From: Jatrophihabitans sp.
Lineage (GTDB): Bacteria > Actinomycetota > Actinomycetes > Mycobacteriales > Jatrophihabitantaceae
Reading direction: 5' to 3'
NCBI GenBank assembly: GCA_025966255.1
Contig: JAOPVG010000061.1
Span: 1 to 11,464 of the forward strand
Length of the DNA: 11,464 nt
Part shown: piece by piece, positions 1 through 7,700 of the stretch
Position numbering within the stretch: position 1 is the stretch's first letter
How the letters are laid out: every line of letters starts with the position of its first letter
Notes under the pieces: generated by a model
Seen by the model: the letters and a program-made list of their open reading frames with translations, nothing else
Told to the model about the DNA's origin: nothing
Database searches by the model: none
Position numbers and translations under genes: made by a program

Positions 1-422
1 GGGGCGGCGGCCTCGATCGCGGCCGGGGTGGCCAGGGCGGTGGCCGACACCTGCACCCCGACGAAGCCCGATGTGAGCAGTCCCTTGAGGCCGTCCAGAT
101 CGGGCTCGACCTCGTTCACGGCCGCCCACCCCTGGAACGGAGTGGGGAGCTCGAGCACGCCGGCGTGCCAGGCATCGAGCAACGGTTGGGACTGGTCCGG
201 CGCGAGCGACTCGATCCCGAGCGGCGTCGACAGTGACAGCAGGATCCGGGTGTCGTCGCCGTCGAGCCCGGCCCGCTGCGCCGGGTCGTGGTCGTCCGCG
301 GTCACCTCGTACGGCGCCTCACCGGCGGTGTGCAACGTCCAACCGCGCAGCATCGGCGGCACGGTCCGGCGGCGCAGCTGCTCGACGAGCGCCTGCGGCC
401 ACAGGTGTTGGTGGACGTCCAT
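1..422 (-). CDS. Amidohydrolase-family protein, N-terminal part
   Basis: Partial gene: the first 140 codons are present and the rest lies beyond the left edge. The frame is open throughout on the minus strand. The protein opens MDVHQHLWP, whose D-x-H-x-H pattern (H4 and H6) is the first metal-binding strand of TIM-barrel amidohydrolases, so a metal-dependent hydrolase is likely; the substrate cannot be told. ATG 422 was chosen because the family motif starts there and GGGAGAG lies upstream. An in-frame ATG at 467 would add 15 residues (MWEERGRLGVGELRR) and cannot be excluded, since the predicted promoter would start transcripts only about 7 bases before it. The gene is divergent from the LacI-family gene at 545, and two LacI-like operators lie over its predicted promoter, so it is probably that regulator's target. 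Family assignment is by motif and recalled similarity. Confidence 0.72.
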   Translation of the reverse strand, partial: MDVHQHLWPQALVEQLRRRTVPPMLRGWTLHTAGEAPYEVTADDHDPAQRAGLDGDDTRILLSLSTPLGIESLAPDQSQPLLDAWHAGVLELPTPFQGWAAVNEVEPDLDGLKGLLTSGFVGVQVSATALATPAAIEAAA

Positions 423-470
423 TCGTCGCAGCTCTCCCACCCCCAACCTGCCGCGCTCCTCCCACATCGT

Positions 471-495
471 TGAACCGCTTCACTGTAGCGCTTAA
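471..495. promoter_or_regulatory. Two adjacent LacI-type operator-like sites
   Basis: TGAACCGCTTCA (471-482) matches its own reverse complement at 10 of 12 positions and has a central CG. One base later TGTAGCGCTTAA (484-495) has an AGCGCT core, also centred on CG. The two 12-mers agree at 9 of 12 positions, and their centres are 13 bp apart. LacI-family regulators typically bind near-palindromes with a central CG step. The sites lie between the LacI gene and the divergent amidohydrolase gene and overlap the latter's predicted -10. Binding has not been shown; possibly only one of the two is a true site. Confidence 0.5.
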
Positions 496-510
496 CCAGG
501 CCACGGCGAA
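482..510 (-). promoter_or_regulatory. Predicted promoter of the amidohydrolase gene
   Basis: On the minus strand TTCGCC (510 to 505), a 17-base spacer and TACAGT (487 to 482) form a weak -35 and a good actinobacterial -10 (TANNNT). Transcription would begin near 475, about 52 bases before ATG 422. The -10 lies across the two operator-like palindromes, so a bound LacI-family protein would block it. Confidence 0.35.
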
Positions 511-532
511 TACCCCGGCGTCACCTCGCGGC

Positions 533-538
533 TACGCT
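533..538 (+). promoter_or_regulatory. -10 element for a leaderless LacI-family mRNA
   Basis: TACGCT fits the actinobacterial -10 pattern TANNNT and ends 6 bases before the GTG start at 545. That would place the transcription start at or next to the start codon. There is no Shine-Dalgarno sequence in the preceding bases, which supports a leaderless transcript. No convincing -35 is visible. Confidence 0.5.
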
Positions 539-544
539 CGGTCC

Positions 545-1552
545 GTGCGTGAGCGGGCGAAGCGGGTGACTCTTCGCGATGTAGCGACTGAGTCGGGATT
601 GTCGACCGCCGCCGTTTCGTACGCATTACGTGGCCTGCACGTGCCGGTCGAGACACAGACGCGGGTCCAGGAGATTGCCGAGCGCCTCGGGTACCAGGTG
701 GACCCCATCGCCCGCGCGCTCGCGTCCGGCCGCACCGGCTACGTCGGCGTCCTCTGCGGATCCCTGCAGGACATCTGGCAGCAGAGTGTTGCGGCTGCCC
801 TCGGCCGCCAGTTGCTCGAATCGGGCATGCACGCAGTCATCGTCGACGCGTCGAACAGCCCGGACGTCGAGCGGACGCTCGCCACCCAGCTCGTCGATCA
901 GCGGGTGGACGCGCTGATCGTGCTGTGGGTCGATCCCAGTGCGGCGCACTGGCCCGACATCGCGCGGCGCACCGTGCTGGTAGCGATCGGCGACGGCATC
1001 CCCGGCGCGGCGACCGCGTCCGAAGTGGTCTTCGACAACGACGCCGGAGTCAGCGCCGCGCTGGGCCAGGTGGCCGCCGCGGGCCATACGCGCAGCGCCG
1101 TGCTCACCCCGTCCTCGCGCAACACGCCCGACCGGCCGGCCGAGGTGGCTATCCGGCGCGTCGCCGCCGAACTCCACCTGCAGGTGACCCTGCACATGTC
1201 CCCGCACGACCTGGACGGGGCAGCCGCCGTCGCCGTCGAAGCCCTGTCGGTCGCCGAAGCGCCCACCGCGTTCTTCTGCCTGGCCGACTCGATGGCCTAC
1301 GGCGTGTACGCGGCAACCCGCCAGCTCGGCCTGTGCATCCCGGACGACGTGTCGGTGCTGGGCTACGACGATGCCCCGGTGTCGCGGCTGCTGACCCCGC
1401 CGCTGTCCAACTTCCGCTGGCCGGTGGATCTGCTGGTCACCTACGCCGTCGAACGCACCGTGCGGGCGATCGAGACGAACAAGGGCTCGCGGCGGAAGTT
1501 GCTGACGCCGGTCGCCCAGCCGCGGGGTTCGATCGGGAAGCCGAAGAGCTAG
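545..1552 (+). CDS. LacI-family transcriptional regulator
   Basis: A 335-residue repressor-type protein of normal LacI-family length. The helix-turn-helix is at residues 9-30 (TLRDVATESGLSTAAVSYAL), followed by a hinge helix around 53-64 (DPIARALASGRT) and a periplasmic-binding-protein-like effector domain from about 66 to 325, with the typical C-terminal segment VSVLGYDDAPVSRLLTPPLS at 269-288. GTG 545 was chosen over upstream in-frame codons because it puts the HTH at the usual distance from the N-terminus and follows a TANNNT -10 by 6 bases; GTG 566 is an alternative. The effector, probably a small sugar-like or related ligand, cannot be inferred. The likely target is the divergent amidohydrolase gene and possibly its own promoter. 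Codon 28, inside the HTH, is a rare TTA (626-628). The stop codon overlaps that of the convergent phospholipase gene. Confidence 0.93.
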   Translation: MRERAKRVTLRDVATESGLSTAAVSYALRGLHVPVETQTRVQEIAERLGYQVDPIARALASGRTGYVGVLCGSLQDIWQQSVAAALGRQLLESGMHAVIVDASNSPDVERTLATQLVDQRVDALIVLWVDPSAAHWPDIARRTVLVAIGDGIPGAATASEVVFDNDAGVSAALGQVAAAGHTRSAVLTPSSRNTPDRPAEVAIRRVAAELHLQVTLHMSPHDLDGAAAVAVEALSVAEAPTAFFCLADSMAYGVYAATRQLGLCIPDDVSVLGYDDAPVSRLLTPPLSNFRWPVDLLVTYAVERTVRAIETNKGSRRKLLTPVAQPRGSIGKPKS

Positions 1553-3078
1553 TTCGCGACGAGGCTGCGCAGCACGAACTCGCTCGGGTGAAACCCCCGC
1601 GGATGGCCCGCCGAGCGCCACGTGGTGAGCGGTGTACCCGGCACCAGCCAGCGCGGATTCCAGATGCCGAGGGCGAGATCCAGGTCCTCGAGACTGCCCT
1701 GCAGGTCGGCCGACATCGGCGCGCGCAGGTGCTCGGCCCACACCCGCACCCGCAGGTCGCGGACGAGCGGCGTTGTCGTCTCGACGGCCGTGCTGAGTTC
1801 GTTGTCCACACCGCCCATCGACCGGCTGAACATGTTCGCCGATCCGATGCAGGCGAACGCGTCGTCGACGAGCACCATCTTGGCGTGGACGGTCAGATGC
1901 TCGACGCGGAACACCGCCACATTGTCCCGCTGCCGCGGGCCGAGGCGATTGATGATCTTGTTGCGGAGATCCCGGTTGAGCCGGCGGTTGATCGGCCGCA
2001 GATAGATGCCGGGGTCCGCCGGGTCGCGAACACCGGACCCCACCATGATCACTTTGACGCCGCGACGGGCCGCGGCCAACAGGTACGGGTAGAGCTCGAA
2101 CCGGCGGGCGCCGCCGAAGTACTCCTGCAGGTACTGGTCCTCCAGGTAGATGTAGCGCTGCGCGGCGTCCATCGCCGCGGCGAGCGTCTGGAAGACCTCG
2201 TGGATGCCAGTGGCCGGCAGCGATTCCCACGGCACCCGGCGCCACGGCAGCGGCGAATCCACCTTGGTCCGCGCAATCGCCCGAACGACCCGCACCGCGG
2301 TGCCCGGGTTCGGAACGGCGGGCTGGGGTGGCGGCGGCGCCGGCGCGGCGGCGGCCGGTGACGGATTGATCAGTTCCAGCCGTAGCGAGTGATTCAGCCG
2401 ACGCCGCGCCGGCAGCGTCGACGCCTCGCGCCAGCGCACCGTGACGAGCAACTGCACGTACGCCGCGGCCGGACCGCGCAATCGCACCACGGCGTCGTGC
2501 CATCCCCAACGGGCGCCGTTGAGCAGCATGCTGCCGTGCGGGGATGCGTCGAAGCGACCGTCCGTGAGGTCGATGCCGCCAACGTAGGCGGTCACCTCGC
2601 CGCTCCGGCAGAAGACGACGACCTTCTGGTGGTTCGAGCCGAGCAGTGCTCCGGAGTAGTCGACGAGCACGCAGTCGGCGAGCGGAGGAGGCCGTGCCTC
2701 GTCGGACCCGACCGGTCGCCACTGGCGGAGCACCCGCGCCCGCCGGACGTTCTCGCGCAGGTCGCCCTGAGCCGGCAGCGGGATGGACGACGCGACAACC
2801 TTGCCGGCCACCAGCACGCGGACGTGGACGCCGTCGGCGGCCAACCGGGCCAACCTCTCGACCAGCGAGAGGAAGCCGGGTTCGCCCGGACGGCGGTCCG
2901 CGAGGTCGAGCATCGGGTCCACGGCCAGGCCACTGATCAGGACGCTGTCGCCGGGGCCGACCGCATCCAGGTGCGCGGCGAGTTCGCCCAGGTACGGCTC
3001 ACCGTCGATGAGCGGATGCCAGTCGCTGTCCTCGGCGAAGGTGGGGCAGTCAACCGAGGGTGGCGGGAAGTACGACAT
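1549..3078 (-). CDS. Phospholipase D-like protein with two HKD motifs
   Basis: A 509-residue PLD-superfamily protein that would cleave or transfer a phosphodiester, most likely on a phospholipid. The first HKD is H150-Q-K152 followed by VYVGG-like YVGGID at 165-170; its usual aspartate position is C157. The second HKD is complete: H398-A-K400, D405, then IGSAN 411-415 and E427. Eukaryote-like PLD signatures GGIDLTDGRFD (167-177) and YLEDQYL (311-317) are present. A Pro/Ala-rich linker (about 240-258) joins the two halves. No signal peptide or membrane helix is evident, so a cytosolic or peripheral location is likely. ATG 3078 is preceded by AGGAAGG with a 6-base spacer. The gene is divergent from the methyltransferase, and its stop shares a CTAG with the LacI stop. 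It could be a lipid synthase rather than a hydrolase; the family is sure, the reaction is not. Confidence 0.9.
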   Translation of the reverse strand: MSYFPPPSVDCPTFAEDSDWHPLIDGEPYLGELAAHLDAVGPGDSVLISGLAVDPMLDLADRRPGEPGFLSLVERLARLAADGVHVRVLVAGKVVASSIPLPAQGDLRENVRRARVLRQWRPVGSDEARPPPLADCVLVDYSGALLGSNHQKVVVFCRSGEVTAYVGGIDLTDGRFDASPHGSMLLNGARWGWHDAVVRLRGPAAAYVQLLVTVRWREASTLPARRRLNHSLRLELINPSPAAAAPAPPPPQPAVPNPGTAVRVVRAIARTKVDSPLPWRRVPWESLPATGIHEVFQTLAAAMDAAQRYIYLEDQYLQEYFGGARRFELYPYLLAAARRGVKVIMVGSGVRDPADPGIYLRPINRRLNRDLRNKIINRLGPRQRDNVAVFRVEHLTVHAKMVLVDDAFACIGSANMFSRSMGGVDNELSTAVETTTPLVRDLRVRVWAEHLRAPMSADLQGSLEDLDLALGIWNPRWLVPGTPLTTWRSAGHPRGFHPSEFVLRSLVAN

Positions 3079-3110
3079 CCATTGCCTTCCTGTCGGCCCT
3101 TGACGTAGCC

Positions 3111-3153
3111 GTCCAGAGCACCGTGCTGGACCATTCCAGGTCGCTGACCCTGG
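3111..3153. repeat. Two adjacent imperfect inverted repeats upstream of the PLD gene
   Basis: The first repeat pairs GTCCAGAGCAC (3111-3121) with GTGCTGGAC (3123-3131), leaving a small bulge. The second pairs CCAGGTC with GACCCTGG (3136-3153). They lie 33-75 bases upstream of the PLD start and outside any gene, so they could be stem-loops in the PLD leader or protein-binding sites. Neither has a T-tract, so an intrinsic terminator is unlikely. Confidence 0.4.
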
Positions 3154-3188
3154 CCTTCACCGCGGGCGCGCAAACCCGACTTCGGGAC

Positions 3189-3210
3189 ATTGACGGACGA
3201 TTGACGGACG
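3189..3210 (+). repeat. Perfect 11-bp tandem direct repeat (candidate SARP site)
   Basis: ATTGACGGACG occurs twice, back to back (3189-3199 and 3200-3210), upstream of the methyltransferase gene. SARP regulators are known to bind heptamer direct repeats with 4-bp gaps, that is at 11-bp steps, over the -35 region. The same heptamer recurs at 11-bp steps at 8131-8159 beside a SARP gene. The repeat is certain; its binding by the SARP is inferred. Confidence 0.65.
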
Positions 3211-3217
3211 CTAGACA
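3190..3217 (+). promoter_or_regulatory. Predicted promoter of the methyltransferase gene
   Basis: TTGACG (3190-3195) matches the -35 consensus at five of six positions and is followed after 16 bases by TAGACA (3212-3217), a weak -10. The direct repeats cover the -35 and spacer, as at activator-dependent SARP promoters. The leader would be about 57 bases and include the GAGGAG ribosome binding site. Confidence 0.45.
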
Positions 3218-3280
3218 GGCGGTGCGGAGGCTTCTCGCCGAGCCACCAACCGGGGTGGCCAACGTTCGAGGAGCATATTG

Positions 3281-4351
3281 ATGACCACCACCATTGCGCC
3301 GACCGAAACCGAATTGAACGACTTTCTGGGTCGGTTCGTCGGCGATCTCGGCGCCGCTCTCGCGTCCGCCAACGTGATCCTGGGCGACCGCCTCGGCCTG
3401 TATGCCGCGCTCACGAAGGTGCAGCCGGCCACCGCCGCCGAGGTGGCGACGGAGACGGCGACCGACGAGCGGTATGTCCGGGAATGGCTGGCCGGCCAGG
3501 CCGCCGGCGGCTACGTCGCCTACGACGACGCGAGCGGTACGTATTCGATGACCCCCGCGCAGTCGTTCTGCCTGGCCGACCCGCAGAGCCCGGCCTACCT
3601 TCCCGGCGCGTTTCAACTGGCGGCGTCGCTCTACAAGGACGTCGACAAGCTCGAACGCGTCTACCGGTCCGGCGAGGGGCTCGGCTGGCATGAGCACCAC
3701 ACCGACCTGTTCGCCGGCACCGAGCGGTTCTTCCGGCCCGGCTACGTCGCCAACCTCGTCGAGAGTTGGCTGCCGGCTCTCGACGGCGTCGTCGACAAGC
3801 TGACGGCCGGCGCCTTGGTCGCCGACATCGGGTGCGGGCACGGCGCGTCGACGATCATCATGGCGCAGGCCTTCCCGCAGTCCAGGTTCATCGGATTCGA
3901 CTACCACCCCGAGTCGATCCAGCGCGCTCGGGAGACGGCGGCCGAGCTCGGTCTCGATGACCGGGTCAGCTTCGAGATCGGGTCGGCGCAGGGTTTCCCT
4001 GGCACCGGGTACGACCTGGTGGCGATGTTCGACTGCCTGCACGACATGGGCGATCCGGTCGGGGCCGCCCGGCACGTGCGATCGGCCCTCAAGGACGACG
4101 GCACCTGGCTGATCGTCGAGCCCAACGCCGCCGACACTCTGGCGGAGAACCTCAACCCCGTCGGCCGGATCTTCTTCTCGGCCTCGTCCTTCATCTGCGT
4201 GCCGGCGTCGCGCGACCAGGACGTCGGGCTGTGCCTGGGCGCGCAGGCCGGCGAAGCGAAGATCGGCGAGGTCGTCAGCGAAGGTGGATTCTCGCAGTTC
4301 CGGCAGGCCACGCAGACGCCGTTCAACCTGGTGCTGGAGGCCCGTCCCTGA
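3281..4351 (+). CDS. Class I SAM-dependent methyltransferase, Rv2258c-like
   Basis: A 356-residue protein. The N-terminal part (about 10-110) carries the winged-helix-like dimerisation domain of Rv2258c-type methyltransferases, with the typical DERYVREWLAGQAAGGYVAY at 62-81. The Rossmann domain follows, with SAM motif I VADIGCGHG at 180-188, an acidic residue D207 after strand 2, and a post-I region FDCLHDMGDP at 250-259. The methyl acceptor is unknown. ATG 3281 is used rather than the adjacent TTG 3278: GAGGAG (3268-3273) lies 7 bases upstream of it. The gene ends 2 bases before the convergent SRPBCC stop. The 11-bp repeats in its promoter suggest control by the SARP encoded 4.8 kb away. Small-molecule or lipid O/N/C-methylation are all possible. 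Confidence 0.88.
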   Translation: MTTTIAPTETELNDFLGRFVGDLGAALASANVILGDRLGLYAALTKVQPATAAEVATETATDERYVREWLAGQAAGGYVAYDDASGTYSMTPAQSFCLADPQSPAYLPGAFQLAASLYKDVDKLERVYRSGEGLGWHEHHTDLFAGTERFFRPGYVANLVESWLPALDGVVDKLTAGALVADIGCGHGASTIIMAQAFPQSRFIGFDYHPESIQRARETAAELGLDDRVSFEIGSAQGFPGTGYDLVAMFDCLHDMGDPVGAARHVRSALKDDGTWLIVEPNAADTLAENLNPVGRIFFSASSFICVPASRDQDVGLCLGAQAGEAKIGEVVSEGGFSQFRQATQTPFNLVLEARP

Positions 4352-4353
4352 CC

Positions 4354-4755
4354 TCAACTCTCGGCGGCCAGCTCGGACAGCCGGCGCAGTGATGCCCGGA
4401 CCACCTTCTGCTGGGTGACCAGCCGCGCGGCCTCGGCCTCGGGAATCTCGACATGCACGCTGACCCGAGTGCCGAGGCGAAGCGGTTCCAGGCGCCAGTC
4501 GAAGACGAGGTCGGAGATCGTGCACGACACGACCACCTGGTGATCCTCGGACCGGGTCAGGATGTGCTGCGGCATCGGGAAGTCGGGGTGCGTCTGCGGC
4601 CAGAACGTCACGTCGCCGGCGCCGCCCTTCGCATCGCCGGGCGTGACGCGGTCGAAACCCGACCACCAGTCCGCGAACCGAATCGGGTCGTAGAGCAGCT
4701 TCCACACCTCCTCCGGTGCGGCCGTGGTGGTCGCGCTGTCGTCGAACTCAGGCAT
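4354..4755 (-). CDS. SRPBCC (START/polyketide-cyclase-like) family protein
   Basis: A 133-residue single-domain protein of normal size for the SRPBCC fold, a helix-grip barrel that binds hydrophobic ligands. The opening pattern (SATTTAAPEEVWKLLYDPIRF, 7-27, then ADWW) matches the usual strand, then A-P-E-E-V-W helix, then D-P-x-x-x-x-x-W. The C-terminal amphipathic helix is at about 107-130. ATG 4755 was chosen over upstream in-frame codons because GGAAGG (4770-4765) lies 9 bases upstream and it matches the family N-terminus. That site lies inside the end of the SARP gene, whose stop is one base upstream (TGA, C, ATG), so the two are surely one operon and probably translationally coupled. A ligand-binding or tailoring role in a SARP-controlled pathway is an inference only. 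Confidence 0.85.
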   Translation of the reverse strand: MPEFDDSATTTAAPEEVWKLLYDPIRFADWWSGFDRVTPGDAKGGAGDVTFWPQTHPDFPMPQHILTRSEDHQVVVSCTISDLVFDWRLEPLRLGTRVSVHVEIPEAEAARLVTQQKVVRASLRRLSELAAES

Positions 4756-4756
4756 G

Positions 4757-7700
4757 TCAGCTTTCCTTCCCGAAGATGAGACCCGCGAGGTCAGCCTCGA
4801 CGGTGGCCAGCTCCTCGGCCGGCACGACAAGCCCGATGACCGGCCGGCCGAGGTCGGCCATGACGGCGGCCATCCGGTCAGCGAGTTCGATGGCGCTCAG
4901 GCGGCGCCGCCAACCGTCGGCGGCCTCGCGCAGGCGCTTCTCCGCCAGGGCGCGATCGCCGTCGAGGCGGGCGATGAGACCTTGCACGCCGGCCATGCGG
5001 GCGACCAGCGTGTCCGGCCAGTCGCCGGGGCGGACCGGCTCCAACACCACGCGGGCCAGTTCGGCTCGGGCGTCGTCGGCGCGGGCGAGACGGGCCAGCG
5101 CCTCGGCGAGTTGGAGGCGGGCGAGCGGGCGTCCGATCGATGCGTCCTCGACGGCGAGGGCGGCCTCCAACAGTTCGACCGCGGCGGCGTGCTCGCCCGC
5201 GCGGAGCGCGATGCGGCCGCGCTCGGCGTCGACCGTCGCCTGCAAGTCCGGAGCGTCGAGCCGGTCGGCCGACCGGCGGGCCTGGGCGGCGGCCGACGCC
5301 GCGTCGTCCAACCGGCCGAGCCGGGCGAGGATCCAGGCGCGATCGAGGAGGATGAGCGTCTCGATCGCGAGCATGCCGTGGTCACGCACCGCGTCGGCCG
5401 CTCGATCGACGAGCGCGAGCGCTTCCTCGAACGCCCCGATGGCGGCCAGGCCGAACGCCGCGTTGATGAGGCCGCTGTAGACGAGGTCAGGCCGCCCGGC
5501 CCGGTCACCCGCATCGGCGGCCCGCTCGGCGGGCGCGACCGCCTCGGCGAAGCGGGCCTGGCGCAGGAGCAGGAACGATCGAGCCCGATCCGCGCCGCCC
5601 GCGATGAGCGGATCGTCCGGTGGGTCGCCGGCCACGCCGGCCAGTTGCGCCAGCGCCTGCTCGACGCCGCGCTGATCACCGGCTATGGCCTCGCACCACG
5701 CGAGCACGGCCAGCACTTCGGCCCGCAGCACCGGTGCCCGCACGCCGGCGCCGTCGAGTACCGCGAGGGCTTTTCGGCACGCGCGGACGGCGACGCGCGG
5801 CTGACAGATCGGCCCGAAATGCCAGTCGGCGAAGCGCAGATGCGCGGCCGCGATCTCCTCCGGATCGCCGGCGGCTTCGAGGAGCGGCAGCACTTGGTCG
5901 AACGCCGTGCGCGCGTCGGCCGGGCGGCCCCGCCAGGCCAGGACGTCGGCCAGCTCGAGGGCGGGCCCGGGATCGCCGGGCAGCGCCTCGAGCGCCTGCC
6001 GGAGCAGGACGGTGGCGTCGGCCAGAGCGCCGACGGAGCGGGCCTGCGCGGCGGCCAGCACGAGCATGCGACCGGCTTCGCCGGTGCGTCCGGCCGCCTG
6101 CAGATGAGCGGCCGCCTCGGCCGTGCGCTCGATCGATCCGCTCAGGGCGGCGGCGGCGGACAGGTGCCGTTCGCGGCGCTCGATCGACGAGATGTCCGCG
6201 TAGACGGCTTCGCGCAGCAGCGAGTGCCGGAACCGCAGCCGGCCGTCGACGCTGACGATCAGCCCTTCGTCCTCGGCCGGCGGCAGCGCCGACTCCACCG
6301 AGACGCCGGAGCGGTGCTCGGCCTCGTCCAGGTCGAGATCGCGGCCGGCGACGGCGACGGTCCGGAGCAGGACCCGCGCGTCCTCGGGCAGCCGGGCGGC
6401 CGCGGCCCGCACCGCATCGCGCAAGCCCACCGGTAGCGGCCGACCACCGGCGAGCGCCCGCGCCGCCTCCACTGCGATGAGCGCGTTGCCCTCGGCCGCG
6501 TCGACGACCTGTGCCACGCGGTCCGGATTCAGCCGCCCGACGGCTCGAGCCAGCTGGGACACCGCCTCGTCACCCAGCACCGCCAGCGTCACATCGGCGA
6601 GCAATAGGCCGCGCTGGCGTTGCGCCTGCTCGAGGGTGGCGAGTTCGTCGCGCACCGGCCGTTCCCGCCGGGTCGCCACCACCATCACCCGACTGTCCCC
6701 CATCCGCCGGATGACGTAGGAGAGCAGGGTGAGGCTGGCCACGTCGGCCGCGTGCAGGTCTTCGACCACGACGAGCAGCGGCGAGCCGGCGCACGCACGG
6801 TCGAGCAGGGCCACGACCGATTCGGACAGCCGGGCCTGCTCGTGGCCCGGCGGGCTGGGCGGGCTGCCGGGCAGGTACGTCGGCAGCAACGGCGCCAATC
6901 CACTGACCCAGGCTGCAGTGGGGAGACCGCCGAGCTGCCGTATTAGAGCGGTGCAGACTTCGGCCCACGGCGTGAGCGGGGCGCCGGCCAGGTCGGGCGC
7001 CGCGCCACTGGCCACCCGGCCGCCCGAGCCGCGCACGCGGTCGCAGAGCTCGGTGATCAAGCGGGACTTGCCGATCCCGGGGTCGCCGTGCACGAGCGCC
7101 AGCCCCCCGTGCCCGGCGCTCACGACCGTCCAGGCCTGGTCAAGGAGGTCGATCTCGGCCGAGCGGCCGACCAGCGGCAGGGCGCCCGGGCGCGGTAACC
7201 GCGCGCCCGACGCCGCCGCAGGACCGATCGGTCCGGCCACCGGACCGGCCGGTCCTACCGCAGGACCGACCGGTCCTACCGCAGGTCCCGTCGGTCCTGA
7301 TGTAGGCCCCGTCGGTCCTGATGTAGGAGTGGTCGGATCGGATGTAGGACCAGCCGGATCGGATGTAGGACCAGCCGGATCCGGTGCCGCTGGGGCCCGG
7401 GGCGGGGCGGGGCGGCGATCGACCTGGGTGCGCAACTGCTCGGCCAGCTGCCAGGTCGGTTCGGACGGCGGCACCCGCAGTTCGCGCCGCAGCCGGTCGG
7501 CCAGGCGCCGGTACGCCGTCAGCGCAGCAGCGCCGTCGCCGGCCGCCGCCAGCCGCGTCATCAAGGCCCGCGCCGATTCCTCGGACAGCGGATCCAGCGC
7601 CGTGGCCCGCCGCGCCCAGCTGATCGCGGTGGCCAGATCGCCGCTGTCCGCGGCCTGGGCCGACAACGAGCTCAACACGCCGACGAGTTGCTGGCGATGT

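Noticed and set aside
28..495. 155-residue plus-strand ORF at the left edge, and the 5' extension of the LacI frame from 233
   Set aside because: Both lie opposite the amidohydrolase gene, and the LacI domain begins only after 545.
626..2722. 698-residue minus-strand ORF and 478-residue plus-strand ORF (925-2361) across the LacI and PLD genes
   Set aside because: Low-complexity Arg/Gly/Ala-rich translations in the shadow of two clear families; typical of high-GC DNA.
3050..4705. 551-residue minus-strand ORF opposite the methyltransferase
   Set aside because: It covers the methyltransferase and part of the SRPBCC gene in the wrong frame and has no recognisable domain.
4724..6436. 570-residue plus-strand ORF, and a 468-residue one at 6729-8135
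   Set aside because: Both are antisense to the SARP gene, which has clear wHTH, BTAD and P-loop motifs; their composition is artefactual.
7214..7381. CRISPR-like or mobile repeat array
   Set aside because: The 21-bp units are contiguous, in frame and protein-coding, with no spacers.
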